From positions 1-64,000 of the forward strand of contig JAHLLM010000019.1 of NCBI GenBank assembly GCA_020444175.1: a stretch of 64,000 bases of DNA. The letters are read 5' to 3'. Made by a program: the position numbers and the translations under genes. This document shows, one piece after another, positions 45,407 through 54,460 of the stretch; positions within the stretch are counted from its first letter, which is position 1, and the number at the start of each line of letters is the position of its first letter. The notes beneath the pieces were generated by a model. It saw nothing but the letters and a program-made list of their open reading frames with translations, did no database searches and had not been told where the DNA came from. This DNA comes from Desulfobulbaceae bacterium (GTDB lineage Bacteria; Desulfobacterota; Desulfobulbia; Desulfobulbales; SURF-16).

Positions 45407-45604
45407 CGCCTGACGTGAAAAGTCTCCAGGCTCCCGTCTCCTGTCCGCCATCCCGCTTTTGTTGAAATTGTAGTGACATGCGGTTACTATTGATCCCGCT
45501 TGGAGGGGATTTGATGGTGACTGTCCCCAAACTGCTGGTTTATTGGTCCGGTTCACCAGTCTTTCCATATTTTTCTCCCCATTATTTTTTTAGAAGCAAA
45601 TATT

Positions 45605-46180
45605 ATGAATATTATCACCAAACTGTTGAGTCAGGCCATTCAGGGTGAATCTTTTGCCGAAAAACGTTACGATGCCTTTGCCCGGCACGCCATTGGGGAA
45701 GGCTTTCCCGGCATTGCCAGGCTTTTTACAGGGCTTGCCAGGGCCGAGGCCGTCCATATTGCCAACCACAAACGCGCCCTTGAAAAAAATAACGGCAAAG
45801 GGGATGCAAAGATCTCCATTGCCGAACCTGTAGTGGCGGCAACGGTTGTCGAAAATATTGCTACAGCAATCCAAGGAGAGCATGAGGAGATAACCTCAAT
45901 GTACCCTTCATTTATCAAGCAGGTCAAAAAGAGGCACGGCTCTGATTTTGTTGCAAAAATAGCGCTTCTTTCCATGTCCTGGGCCATGGAGGCGGAAAAG
46001 GGTCACCTGGAGTTGCTGCGGCTGGCTCGGCAAAGTATCGAGGCTGGCAAGGACATGAATTCTGAGAATTTTTATCTGTGCCGGGTCTGCGGTAACGTGA
46101 TTTACCAGGAGACCGCTCCCCAGGTAATATGCCCGATCTGCGGCCATGACCCTCATTTTTACAGTAAGGTAACGAAATAA
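45605..46180 (+). CDS. rubrerythrin family protein
   Basis: 191 residues. Ferritin-like di-iron domain (AIQGESFAEKRYDAFARHA, ARAEAVHIANHKRAL, EEITSMYPSFI, MEAEKGHLELL) followed by a rubredoxin-like Cys4 site (CRVCGN and CPICGH). Cytosolic peroxide scavenger or iron store of anaerobes. Its stop overlaps the next start by one base, coupling it to a VIT transporter. Confidence 0.95.
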   Translation: MNIITKLLSQAIQGESFAEKRYDAFARHAIGEGFPGIARLFTGLARAEAVHIANHKRALEKNNGKGDAKISIAEPVVAATVVENIATAIQGEHEEITSMYPSFIKQVKKRHGSDFVAKIALLSMSWAMEAEKGHLELLRLARQSIEAGKDMNSENFYLCRVCGNVIYQETAPQVICPICGHDPHFYSKVTK

Positions 46181-46893
46181 TGGCTTTTGAGGAAAAATTT
46201 CACCTGGAGGGGGGGGAACTTATCCGCCAGGCCACATTCGGGCTTAATGACGGTGTTGTTTCCATCTTTGCCCTGCTGGCCGGCGTTGCCGGTGCCGGTC
46301 AGGAACCGCAGACAATTCTTATTACCCTGCTTGCCGCCACCATTGCCGGAGCCTTAAGCATGGCTGCGGGTGAATATGTGAGCAGCAAGAGCGAAAGAGA
46401 TTTCTACCGCCACGAAATTGAGCAGGAGCGTTTGGAAATAGAGCTCTGCCCCCACGTGGAAAAAGAGGAGCTTCGCCTTATCTATCAACGCAAGGGATTT
46501 GAAGGGGAGCTTCTGGATGAAATTGTGGCCGGACTGGCTGAGAATAAAGAGGTCTGGACCAGGGAAATGGTCATGGCCGAACTCGGAGTGGCCGGGGTTG
46601 ACGAAGAAGACGGTTTCAAGTCTTCCCTGATAATCTTTTTTGCCTTTATTGCCGGCGCTGCTTTCCCCACTTTACCCTACCTGTTTTGCCTACCCCTGGG
46701 AGTGGCGCCGCAGACTACTTTTTATATTGCCACCTGTATCACTGTCTTCGGTCTTTTTACCGCAGGCGCCCTGAAAAAATTCGTCACCGGAGTCAACTGG
46801 TTCAAGTCAGGTTTTGAGATGCTCGGAGTCGGTTTTTTTGCCTATCTGATTTCCTACCTGATTGGGCTTGCTATTCCTGGCGTCACCATTTAG
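46180..46893 (+). CDS. VIT1/CCC1 family iron/manganese transporter
   Basis: 237-residue membrane protein. Family motifs: RQATFGLNDGVVSIFALLAGVAGAG (in parts), ALSMAAGEYVSSKSERDFY with the conserved acidic residues, and four to five membrane segments. Moves Fe(II) or Mn(II). Joined to rubrerythrin by TAATG overlap, which suggests joint iron handling against oxidative stress. The stop is only 6 bp from the convergent DUF2950 gene. Confidence 0.95.
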   Translation: MAFEEKFHLEGGELIRQATFGLNDGVVSIFALLAGVAGAGQEPQTILITLLAATIAGALSMAAGEYVSSKSERDFYRHEIEQERLEIELCPHVEKEELRLIYQRKGFEGELLDEIVAGLAENKEVWTREMVMAELGVAGVDEEDGFKSSLIIFFAFIAGAAFPTLPYLFCLPLGVAPQTTFYIATCITVFGLFTAGALKKFVTGVNWFKSGFEMLGVGFFAYLISYLIGLAIPGVTI

Positions 46894-46899
46894 TGTCTG

Positions 46900-47871
46900 T
46901 TACTCCTCGTCGGCTTCCTGGTATTTATGCCAGGTTGTGTCCGGGTCAAAGACGGTCATGGCTGATGCCGTGGCAGTCGTGTCCCCGCCCATGTCTTTTT
47001 CATAGATCACTCCCTCCTGGTTGGTAATGAAGGTCATAATGCCTGAAGCGCCGTACTTGGCAGGATAGGCCACCAGGCCGAAGCCGAGGATCATTTTGCC
47101 GTCCACCGCATAGTCAAAGGCGCCGCCGTTGGCATGCTCTCCCTGAGCCTTGAGAATTTTGAAATAATAGCCGTGAAAAGGTTCCGGAGGAACCTCGTCC
47201 AGGTCGCCCGTATATCCTTCCTTTGTCGCTCTGGCGATGAGGGGGCCGAAAGGGCTTTCCTGCTCCCCTTCCTCCACGGGCCAATAGAGGCCGTCCTTTT
47301 TCCCTTGGCTGCTGGCAATGTTCCGGGCAAACTCCGTCGTGCCGTTTGGTTTCATGCAGGCATATTCACGCTGGGCATCGGTATAGGCCTGTATTACATC
47401 AATGGTGTGCAGCTCGTTTCTGCCGATTCGCCGGTTAAGGATTTCTTCCCGCCCGGCCGGAGTATCAAAAAACCAGGCAGTGTCCTGCCGAATGACGGGG
47501 ATCGGGAAAGGATAATCATTTGAGCCGACAAAGAATTCCACCTCATTTTCGTTCACCTGCTCAAGCCTGTGCTTTTCCAAATAGGCCTTGAGGAATCGTG
47601 TTCTGCCGTTGCGGTCGGCGACCGGGTCGCCGGAGGAAATGAGGTCCTCCGAACCGGGACCCAGGATGGCAAGCAGCTCGCTGTCATTATTGTCCTGTAC
47701 TGCAGTCACCAGGGCGTCCATTGCCTGTCCGGGGGATGCGAAACCCGTCTGATCCGTCAGCTCCCTGGCCGCAGCAAGGCTTGGGGTAGCCGCCATAACC
47801 GCGGTAATTAATATGAACACGATACCTGGCAACAACCGCAACATCTTATATGTATTTACTTTAGCTGGCAT
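46900..47871 (-). CDS. DUF2950 family exported protein
   Basis: 323 residues with signal peptide (LLPGIVFILITAVMAATPSLAAA). DUF2950 text: FASPGQAMDALVTAVQDNND, VGSNDYPFPIPVIRQDTAWFFDTPAG (in parts), GYYFKILKAQG and FGLVAYPAKYGASGIMTF. Function unknown; usually next to a DUF3300 gene, as here. Confidence 0.9.
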   Translation of the reverse strand: MPAKVNTYKMLRLLPGIVFILITAVMAATPSLAAARELTDQTGFASPGQAMDALVTAVQDNNDSELLAILGPGSEDLISSGDPVADRNGRTRFLKAYLEKHRLEQVNENEVEFFVGSNDYPFPIPVIRQDTAWFFDTPAGREEILNRRIGRNELHTIDVIQAYTDAQREYACMKPNGTTEFARNIASSQGKKDGLYWPVEEGEQESPFGPLIARATKEGYTGDLDEVPPEPFHGYYFKILKAQGEHANGGAFDYAVDGKMILGFGLVAYPAKYGASGIMTFITNQEGVIYEKDMGGDTTATASAMTVFDPDTTWHKYQEADEE

Positions 47872-47914
47872 TTTTATGTTCCTCTCTGCGTGAATGGAGT
47901 CAAGGAAATATTCA

Positions 47915-49288
47915 TTATCTGTTACGGCTCCTATTGAAGCGACTGCCCTGGCCGTCGTTGTCCGAACGACTTCGACCTTGCCGACGGCTGACCCGTCCGC
48001 GTTTGCTTGATTTCAGTTCTCGCAGGCCATTGTCAACCTGATTAAAGACATTGTCACGGCTCTGCACAGGCACGCTTTCAGGCTGAACTATTGGCCTGCG
48101 CTTAAGCTGTTGCTGCTTCCGCTTTTCCTGATCGGTACGCAGACGGATCTGCCGTTCCCGCTCAACTCGTTGTCTTTCCCGGGTTTCGCGATAAATTGGT
48201 GCCCGTTTCTGCTGATCACTCTTGGCGCGGACGCGTTGCTTTCTTTCGCCCTCGGCCCGTTCGCGTTCCAGGCGACTGCGTTCAACCTTGGCGCGATCAG
48301 CAGCACGTTTTTGTCGCTCAATCCTTGTCTGCTCGTCAATGCGTCGGTTTCTGGTGCGGTCCCAAACCCCCTGTTCCGGAAAACCGCGGGTATCGCGCCT
48401 GAACTCCCTTGAACGGCGAGGGTGCTGACCATATTTCCGGGCAGTATACTTGTCCCTGTAGGCCACTCCACGCCTGTGACGAGGGACGTGATGCCAGCGC
48501 CCTGGCTTTGTCAGCCAATGGTTGCGTCTGATGTATCGCGGTCGCTTGCGGGCATCGATGTAAATAGAATGGGAGTGCCAATGAAAAGAGCTCCAGTCGT
48601 TAAAGGCGAATCCGAAGTAAAAGCCGGGCCAGAAGAAGATGCCAGCCCGGAGGCTTATCCCCGGAGGTCCCCAGTACAAAGGCGGGTAGGCAGGATACCA
48701 CCAGGGGCCATAGATATGGAAAGGGTCATAATATGGCACGTAGATGATTCTGTCATCTGCCGGTTTGATGATAATCGTCTCTTTTTCAACAATGATTTTC
48801 TGTCTGTCGGAGCTTGCCAGGTTGCCTTTGGCATAGGCCCTGGATCTCAATTCCTGCACCATGTCCAGAACCTCGTCCTCCTGGGCGAGAAAGGCGTTGC
48901 CGAGATTCGTGGTCTCGGTGATACGTTCGCTCATCAAAGCAAGGATTGACTGGAAATGACAGACGGCCTTGACGCTGGGATCCCAGTCCTTGTCAAGGAG
49001 TGCTGCATCCAGGTCTTTGCCGTTCAGTTTTGAATTTTTTTTTACCCAGCGATCAGCTTCGATCACTTCAATGGGATAGGTGGACGCCATCAGGACCTGG
49101 GACAGAACTGCATCAGGATACAGGGCGATGGGCGCAAGCATCTGGGCCAGCTCTTCACGGCTATATTTTTCGGATGGTTCAAGTTGGTCGTTTTGGGCCT
49201 GGGCCTGCGGCGGCATGATAAGGCCGCAGAAAAGGAAAGGTATGATGAACAGTCTGAGGGTCAGATGGAAGATAACGGCTGACTTCAT
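47915..49288 (-). CDS. DUF3300 family exported protein with Arg-rich tail
   Basis: 457 residues, AGGAGG before ATG 49288, signal peptide to QAQA. The DUF3300 domain occupies about 45-250 (MLAPIALYPDAVLSQVLMASTYPIEV in parts, YYDPFHIYGPWWYPAYPP, WGPPGISLRAG). From about 250 to the end a low-complexity tail very rich in Arg, Gln, Glu and Lys follows. The tail may bind a polyanion such as DNA or polysaccharide (inference). Probably an envelope protein acting with the DUF2950 product, 43 bp downstream. Confidence 0.9.
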   Translation of the reverse strand: MKSAVIFHLTLRLFIIPFLFCGLIMPPQAQAQNDQLEPSEKYSREELAQMLAPIALYPDAVLSQVLMASTYPIEVIEADRWVKKNSKLNGKDLDAALLDKDWDPSVKAVCHFQSILALMSERITETTNLGNAFLAQEDEVLDMVQELRSRAYAKGNLASSDRQKIIVEKETIIIKPADDRIIYVPYYDPFHIYGPWWYPAYPPLYWGPPGISLRAGIFFWPGFYFGFAFNDWSSFHWHSHSIYIDARKRPRYIRRNHWLTKPGRWHHVPRHRRGVAYRDKYTARKYGQHPRRSREFRRDTRGFPEQGVWDRTRNRRIDEQTRIERQKRAADRAKVERSRLERERAEGERKQRVRAKSDQQKRAPIYRETRERQRVERERQIRLRTDQEKRKQQQLKRRPIVQPESVPVQSRDNVFNQVDNGLRELKSSKRGRVSRRQGRSRSDNDGQGSRFNRSRNR

Positions 49289-49842
49289 AATACCTCCTCA
49301 TAAGTCGAACGGGATGGAGTTCTTTACCCGGGCTTACTGCGCTTGATGACGGGTGAATGCTTTTCTGCTGTGGGACAGTGCTCTAAATATGACCTCGTGC
49401 CTATGCAGAAATCTATAAGCATAAAATGGTTTAAATGCAAAAAATGAAAACGGTTTTGCTGGAAGTCGCCAACCGTCTTCGTCTTGAATGGATGGTTTAA
49501 ACCCGGGAACGGGGTTCATGAAGAGTCGCCTTTCGGCTACAGGGACGATTCTGCGTCTTCCTTCTATCTTGTTGAGGTTCCGAAATGTTTGCCGGTCTTC
49601 CTGACTTTTTTTGGGTGTAACCTTTCGGAGTGACAAGGGAATGTTGTAAAAAAATATTATCTCAATGTGGCATTTTTTTTCAAAAAGAGCGGCAGCTTTT
49701 TTGACGTGGAAGTGGGGAATCGGATCTCCCATTGACATGGACGCCAAAAAAGTGGCTCCGGATGAGTGCTTTGCCTGGCAGTTCCTTTTATGGCTCTGCT
49801 CCCCAATGCGCTTATCAGACAAAGCTGGTGGGGGTATTCGGC
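49289..49842. other. intergenic region before the eCIS locus
   Basis: No convincing gene in these 550 bp; frames here look like chance. It should hold the DUF3300 promoter and the eCIS promoter. A weak sigma-70-like pair GTGACA (49630-49635) and TATTAT (49655-49660) with 19-bp spacing is the only candidate seen for the eCIS. Confidence 0.5.
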
Positions 49843-50424
49843 TTGCTTGAAAAACCTCTTCAATTTATTGAGTCATCACTCAACAACTACCTGCGTCTTC
49901 GCAATCGCGGCACCGGCCATGACACCTATCTTGAATTGACGGATATTGTTGATGACCAGGGTAAGTTTGCCGTGGCCCAGAGCACGGTGGGCATGAGTCT
50001 CATCAACATCGAGGAAGAGAAGGTCAATCGTGCCCAGTTGCGGGAGGTCATCCGCGGTGAAGACGGGGCAGTCGGTTATGCAAATCCTGAGATCCGTTTG
50101 CAGCTTCACCTTCTTTTTGTGGCCAATTTCAAGGACCACGATGATTCCGTAAAAAATATTTCGGCTGTTATCAGCTTCTTCCAGTCCAATAATGTTTTTA
50201 CTCCTGCCAAACATCCCGAGCTTGATGAAAATATTGAAAAAATTGTCTTTGAACTCGGTTCATACGGCTTTGAGCAGCTCAGCTATATCTGGGGTATTCT
50301 AGGCACCAATTATCGCCCGTCCGTCATCTATAAGATGCGGCTCATTACGATTCAAGAAGCCCTGCAGCAGCGCGGCGGGGCGATTATCGATAAAACCACT
50401 TTTAAAGGCAAGGGGATTCTGTGA
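49843..50424 (+). CDS. DUF4255 (Pvc16 N-terminal-like) eCIS protein
   Basis: About 193 residues if it starts at TTG 49843, which has GGGGG 8 nt upstream; GTG 49828 and ATG 49762 are in frame but give non-family N-termini. The family is recognised from EKPLQFIESSLNNYLRLR, then VGMSLINIEEEKV and EIRLQLHLLFVANF, and the end GSYGFEQLSYIWGILGTNYRPSVIYKMRLI in parts. In phage-tail-like contractile injection systems this protein is a tail-end or cap component. First gene of the eCIS cluster, coupled to the next gene by TGATG overlap. Confidence 0.85.
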   Translation: MLEKPLQFIESSLNNYLRLRNRGTGHDTYLELTDIVDDQGKFAVAQSTVGMSLINIEEEKVNRAQLREVIRGEDGAVGYANPEIRLQLHLLFVANFKDHDDSVKNISAVISFFQSNNVFTPAKHPELDENIEKIVFELGSYGFEQLSYIWGILGTNYRPSVIYKMRLITIQEALQQRGGAIIDKTTFKGKGIL

Positions 50425-51479
50425 TGCAGAGCTACTACCTTGAACTTGTCCGTTTTGTATTCCAGCACGAATATTATGCAAGCCTGCAAGGTGCCTTTAC
50501 CTTTCAACCCCAGAAAGAGACCCAGCGGCTGCTGTCGCGATACGGACTGCTCTTTCGCAGCACCAGGAATGGTTTTGCCATTCTGTATCAGGCAGTCAGG
50601 GATGAGACCGAGACACTGGTGCCTTTACGGAAATTACCCGAGCAGTTTGGCCTCAGGTTCTGGATCTGTTCCGTGTCGCCCTTCTTGGGGGTTGTTTCCG
50701 CCCTGCCTCTTTTTCGTTCAACCAATCAGGTTCTTTATTTTGATAATCTTCATGATCGCAGGGATGGCGACACCCTCTACCTTAATGCCGGGGCACCTGC
50801 CGCCACCGCGGCGGATGAAAATGATCTGAAGACCTTGGCTCCTCCTACCTGGAGATACAGTAAAGAGGAGACGAAAACGGTTTTTGTGCGTGTGCAGAGT
50901 GCTGACGGCACGGTTATTCGGTCGGAGTATTGCCGCCCCTATCAGGGAAATGTCGAGTGTCGGATTGATATGAGCGAGGTTGATCCGGGGCTTGTCAGCA
51001 TTACTGCCGGAGAAGATACGGAAATTTTTTATTGCTGTGCATCCCCGACCGAAGGCTCTCCCCTTGCCGCAGTTGATTTATATGCCGGTTCCTCGGTGCC
51101 TGAAACATACGCATTTATTGATGCAGGCGGCATACCCCAGCCAAAGATATTTACCTGCCGGATTGCCAGGCGCAGCAGCCTGTGGCGCTATGTCGTCGTT
51201 CCCAAATTCAACACCAGTCTGCAGGCCGGTCAGCTTTCCATAGAAGATGGAGATGACAGGTACACCTTCGGCAACGCAACAGCGGTTCAGACCATGTCCG
51301 GAGAGGCCGCTTTTGCCATTGAATCCGAAGATGTCATCCCCCATCAGCAGGAGCCGATTAAAGGGCTGGCCTTAAAGCGAAACCATACGGATTTGATCAA
51401 GGAATTGCCAAACCCGGGTCCGGATCAGGTCATGGCCGGCAGCGGAAATTTTTACTCGGAAATTTATGTCTATGTGTAG
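50424..51479 (+). CDS. uncharacterised eCIS-associated protein, 351 aa
   Basis: Begins at ATG 50424 sharing a base with the stop of the DUF4255 gene. The N-terminal part (YYLELVRFVFQHEYYASLQGAF) has the look of a small assembly-protein domain, then beta-rich sequence with no catalytic motif and no signal peptide. I know no family for it. The tight coupling and its place before the sheath make a cap, assembly or tail-terminator job likely (inference). Confidence 0.65.
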   Translation: MQSYYLELVRFVFQHEYYASLQGAFTFQPQKETQRLLSRYGLLFRSTRNGFAILYQAVRDETETLVPLRKLPEQFGLRFWICSVSPFLGVVSALPLFRSTNQVLYFDNLHDRRDGDTLYLNAGAPAATAADENDLKTLAPPTWRYSKEETKTVFVRVQSADGTVIRSEYCRPYQGNVECRIDMSEVDPGLVSITAGEDTEIFYCCASPTEGSPLAAVDLYAGSSVPETYAFIDAGGIPQPKIFTCRIARRSSLWRYVVVPKFNTSLQAGQLSIEDGDDRYTFGNATAVQTMSGEAAFAIESEDVIPHQQEPIKGLALKRNHTDLIKELPNPGPDQVMAGSGNFYSEIYVYV

Positions 51480-51568
51480 AGATCCATTTGTGCAGAGAGA
51501 ACGAATAATGGTTGAGACGTGATGATTCCAACTGTTTTCCCCAAAAGCCTCAGGAAAGGACAGGAAAA

Positions 51569-53611
51569 ATGAACTACAAAACACCAGGTGTCTATGTCGA
51601 GGAAATATCACTCTTTCCTCCGTCCGTTGCTGAAGTGGCAACGGCCATCCCGGCCTTTATAGGTTACACCGAAAAGGCGAAGTTCAAGGGTAAGGAGTTG
51701 GCCGGAAAAGCTGTGGAAGTATCCTCCCTTGTTGAGTTTGAAGAACGCTTCGGCAAGGGGCCGGCCATTGTTGTTGATAAGGTTGTCCTTACCGAAAGCA
51801 ACGCTGTCAGCGAAGTAGAAACGTCTACCACCTATCTGCTCTACGACAGTCTGCGCCTCTATTTCTCAAACGGCGGCGGGCGGTGTTATATCGTTTCCGT
51901 GGGGCAGTACGGTAAAAATCCAAAAGATGAGATTAAAAAGGAAGATATCGAAAAAGGCCTTGGCGTCATTGCCCGGGAAGATGAGCCCACCATGCTGCTT
52001 TTTCCCGATGCAACGTGCCTGGACGGCACTAAGCTCTACGAGTTGCAGCAGGCTGCCCTCAAGCAGGCGGCTGACCTGGGAGACCGTTTTGTCATCATGG
52101 ACCTCCTGGAAAAAGAGGCGGCAACGGCCAAGGAAGAGTACAAGGAATTCCGCAACAACATCGGCATTAACAACCTTCCCTACGGAGCTGCCTATACGCC
52201 GTATCTTGAAGCAGGGCTGCCCAAGGAGGTGAAATACCGTAATACCAGGAATTCGCTCTACAAGTATGGCGGCCAGGTCAAGCTCGCCTCCCTGACCGAG
52301 GAACAGGGTGTCAAGGACACCATTAAGTCCCTGGAAGATCTCATTGCCGATGATAGCAGACTGCAGACTGTAATCAATACCATCAAAGGCAGTTCCGCCT
52401 CCCTGCAGGAAGCCTATCAGGCAAAGGTCAACGATTTCAAGGACGTTGTTGCTGACGGGGCGGCAAGTGACGCCGACGTGCGTGCTGCCTTCAAGGAGCT
52501 GTGCACCCTGTGCTACAACATCCTGGGACAGGTTTTTGATGATCTGGCCAGCGGCACAGGTCCCTTAAAAGGAGAAGGACTGAAAAGTCTCCACTACTTT
52601 CTGAACTCTAAATTTGCGGCAGAATTCAGCGATATTGCCGAAAAGCTGAACAGCTATCTCAAAGACGCAGGCCACGCTGACCTAAACGAGATGTACACAA
52701 CCTTTACCTGGGATGCTGCCGACTGGTCAACCGTTACCGACAGTACGTCTACTCCCCCAAAGACCTTTGACTGGACTGCCTCCGACTGGACCGATCTCTT
52801 TGACAACGCCAATGTCACAGCTGATGACACCATCTACGGCGCTGACCCCTCCACCAAAGCAAGACTCAGCGCTGCCGAGCCATTTGTCAGCACCCTTTTT
52901 AAGCGGTTAAGCGGTGCAGTCGGTGATCTGCAGTTGACGGCAGACAGTCTTGAAAAGGAAAAGGAGGCTCTTCTTCTCCAGCAGATGCCGACCTACAAAA
53001 CCATTGTCAAGGCCATAAACGACGATTTGATCGTAGTGCCTCCCAGCGGCGCCATTGCCGGTATCTACTGCTATGTGGATAAAACCCGCGGCGTCTGGAA
53101 GGCCCCGGCCAACGTCAGCCTGAGCAATGTTGCCAGGCTGACCGAACGCATTGATGATGAGGAACAGGCCGATCTGAACGTTGATGTCAATGCCGGTAAA
53201 TCCATTAATGCCATTCGTTTTTTCTCGGGCAAGGGCAACATCGTCTGGGGGGCGCGAACCCTGGCCGGCAACGACAATGAATGGCGCTATATCCCTGTGC
53301 GCCGGTTTTTCAACATGGTGGAGGAGTCAGTCAAAAAATCCACCAACTGGGCCGTATTTGAACCAAATGACGCCAGCCTGTGGACCAAGATCAAGGCCAT
53401 GATCGAAAACTACCTGACCCTCAAGTGGCGGGAAGGAGCCCTGACCGGTGCCAAGCCGGATGAGGCCTTTTTTGTCAATGTCGGCCTGGGAACCACCATG
53501 ACACAGCAGGATATCCTCGAAGGGAGGCTGATCGTTGATATCGGCATGGCGGTTGTCCGTCCTGCCGAGTTTATCATCCTTCGCTTTATGCACAAGATGC
53601 AGGAGTCATAA
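51569..53611 (+). CDS. eCIS contractile sheath protein 1
   Basis: 680 residues from ATG 51569 (AGGAAAGGACAGG upstream). Sheath start is classic: MNYKTPGVYVEEISLFPPSV, FIGYTEKAKFKG, then GGGRCYIVSVGQYG. The C-terminal domain is also typical (PSGAIAGIYCYVDKTRGVWKAPANV in parts, GARTLAGNDNEWRYIPVRRFFNMVEESV, LRFMHKMQES). The middle (about 230-480) is an inserted domain that points outward. The start upstream at 51512 is not used. Paralogue of the sheath at 57857: ends nearly identical, middle diverged. Confidence 0.93.
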   Translation: MNYKTPGVYVEEISLFPPSVAEVATAIPAFIGYTEKAKFKGKELAGKAVEVSSLVEFEERFGKGPAIVVDKVVLTESNAVSEVETSTTYLLYDSLRLYFSNGGGRCYIVSVGQYGKNPKDEIKKEDIEKGLGVIAREDEPTMLLFPDATCLDGTKLYELQQAALKQAADLGDRFVIMDLLEKEAATAKEEYKEFRNNIGINNLPYGAAYTPYLEAGLPKEVKYRNTRNSLYKYGGQVKLASLTEEQGVKDTIKSLEDLIADDSRLQTVINTIKGSSASLQEAYQAKVNDFKDVVADGAASDADVRAAFKELCTLCYNILGQVFDDLASGTGPLKGEGLKSLHYFLNSKFAAEFSDIAEKLNSYLKDAGHADLNEMYTTFTWDAADWSTVTDSTSTPPKTFDWTASDWTDLFDNANVTADDTIYGADPSTKARLSAAEPFVSTLFKRLSGAVGDLQLTADSLEKEKEALLLQQMPTYKTIVKAINDDLIVVPPSGAIAGIYCYVDKTRGVWKAPANVSLSNVARLTERIDDEEQADLNVDVNAGKSINAIRFFSGKGNIVWGARTLAGNDNEWRYIPVRRFFNMVEESVKKSTNWAVFEPNDASLWTKIKAMIENYLTLKWREGALTGAKPDEAFFVNVGLGTTMTQQDILEGRLIVDIGMAVVRPAEFIILRFMHKMQES

Positions 53612-53644
53612 TTGTGGAGCTTCTTGGCAAAAAAAGTCGTGTAG

Positions 53645-53664
53645 GTCGCCATACCCATGGCGAC
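53645..53664. repeat. palindromic hairpins between sheath 1 and tube 1
   Basis: GTCGCCAT-ACCC-ATGGCGAC, preceded by GTAG. A further weak stem GTCGGGA (53673-53679) with TCCCGAC (53710-53716) follows. They fill the 177-bp gap and could tune sheath against tube expression. Confidence 0.6.
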
Positions 53665-53788
53665 TCTTCAGTGTCGGGAAAGGGGCGAAGTCTCTCCTTG
53701 TTCGCTATCTCCCGACCTGCGACACGCTTCGTGGCAAAAAATGAACGTACAGCAAGCAGATAAATTTTTGACATAAAGGACGAGAATT

Positions 53789-54214
53789 ATGGCACTTCCA
53801 CTTCCTGGCTTCCATTTCAAAGTAGAATGGGGCGGCACCAATATCGGCTTTTCCGAGGCCTCCGGGTTGACCATGGAGATCCAGGCCATCGAATATCGCG
53901 ACGGGGCAAGCAGCGATTTTAATACCATTAAGATGCCGGGTCTGCCCAAGACGGCCAACATTGTCCTGAAACGGGGTATTGTCGACGGCGACAAGGAATT
54001 CTTCGAGTGGCTCAACAAGACCAAGATGAACAAGGCCGAGCGCCGTGATGTGACGATCAGCCTGCTTAATGAGGAACATGAACCGGTGATGACCTGGAAG
54101 GCGAATAACTGCTTTCCCGTCAAGATGGAGGGGCCGGGACTGAAGGCCACCGGCAACGAGGTGGCCATTGAAACCCTGGAGCTGGCCCATGAGGGGCTGG
54201 CTATTCTGACCTAA
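53789..54214 (+). CDS. eCIS inner tube protein, copy 1
   Basis: 141 residues, the phage T4 gp19-like tube family: MALPLPGFHFKVEWGGTNIG, SGLTMEIQAIEYRDG, IVLKRGIVDGD, NNCFPVKMEGPGLKATGNEVAIE in parts. Builds the rigid tube inside the sheath (Afp1/Pvc1-like). Identical to the copy at 60082 over about the first 392 nt; the proteins differ only at residue 138 (Ala here, Thr there). Its TAA stop lies inside an 8-bp target duplication of the following MITE-like element. Confidence 0.93.
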   Translation: MALPLPGFHFKVEWGGTNIGFSEASGLTMEIQAIEYRDGASSDFNTIKMPGLPKTANIVLKRGIVDGDKEFFEWLNKTKMNKAERRDVTISLLNEEHEPVMTWKANNCFPVKMEGPGLKATGNEVAIETLELAHEGLAILT

Positions 54215-54218
54215 CCAG

Positions 54219-54357
54219 TGTCTGTCCATAAATGGCCATTTTGCCTGATATCTGCGTCATGCTTAAAAAATTATCCTCGGAATATCGCATATATGCCTCC
54301 GGTAATTTTTTGCGCAGTCCTTGATCTCAAACAAAATGCCCTATTTCTGGACAGACA
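54219..54357. mobile_element. MITE-like element with 8-bp target-site duplication
   Basis: Ends TGTCTGTCC and GGACAGACA are inverted, extended imperfectly to TGTCTGTCCATAAAT and ATTTCTGGACAGACA. Flanks are direct 8-bp copies CTAACCAG (54211-54218 and 54358-54365), the mark of transposition. 139 bp, no coding capacity, AT-rich core. The left flank includes the stop codon of tube 1. No transposase in the window shares these ends. Confidence 0.85.
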
Positions 54358-54460
54358 CTAACCAGCATGGCTGGACCAGATTTTGGTCTTCTGTCACAAG
54401 CAAAGCATGAAAATGTGTGATTCTGAAATGTCTCAGCCAACTGTTTTCGGATAAAAAAAC

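Noticed and set aside
49334-49822. Minus-strand frame of 162 codons before the eCIS
   Set aside because: Composition is not protein-like, it overlaps the start area of the DUF4255 gene and lacks a ribosome site.
54219-54357. Attachment site of a prophage, given the phage-tail-like genes
   Set aside because: The direct repeats are only 8 bp around a 139-bp inverted-repeat element, and there is no integrase, capsid or terminase; the tail genes are eCIS-type.
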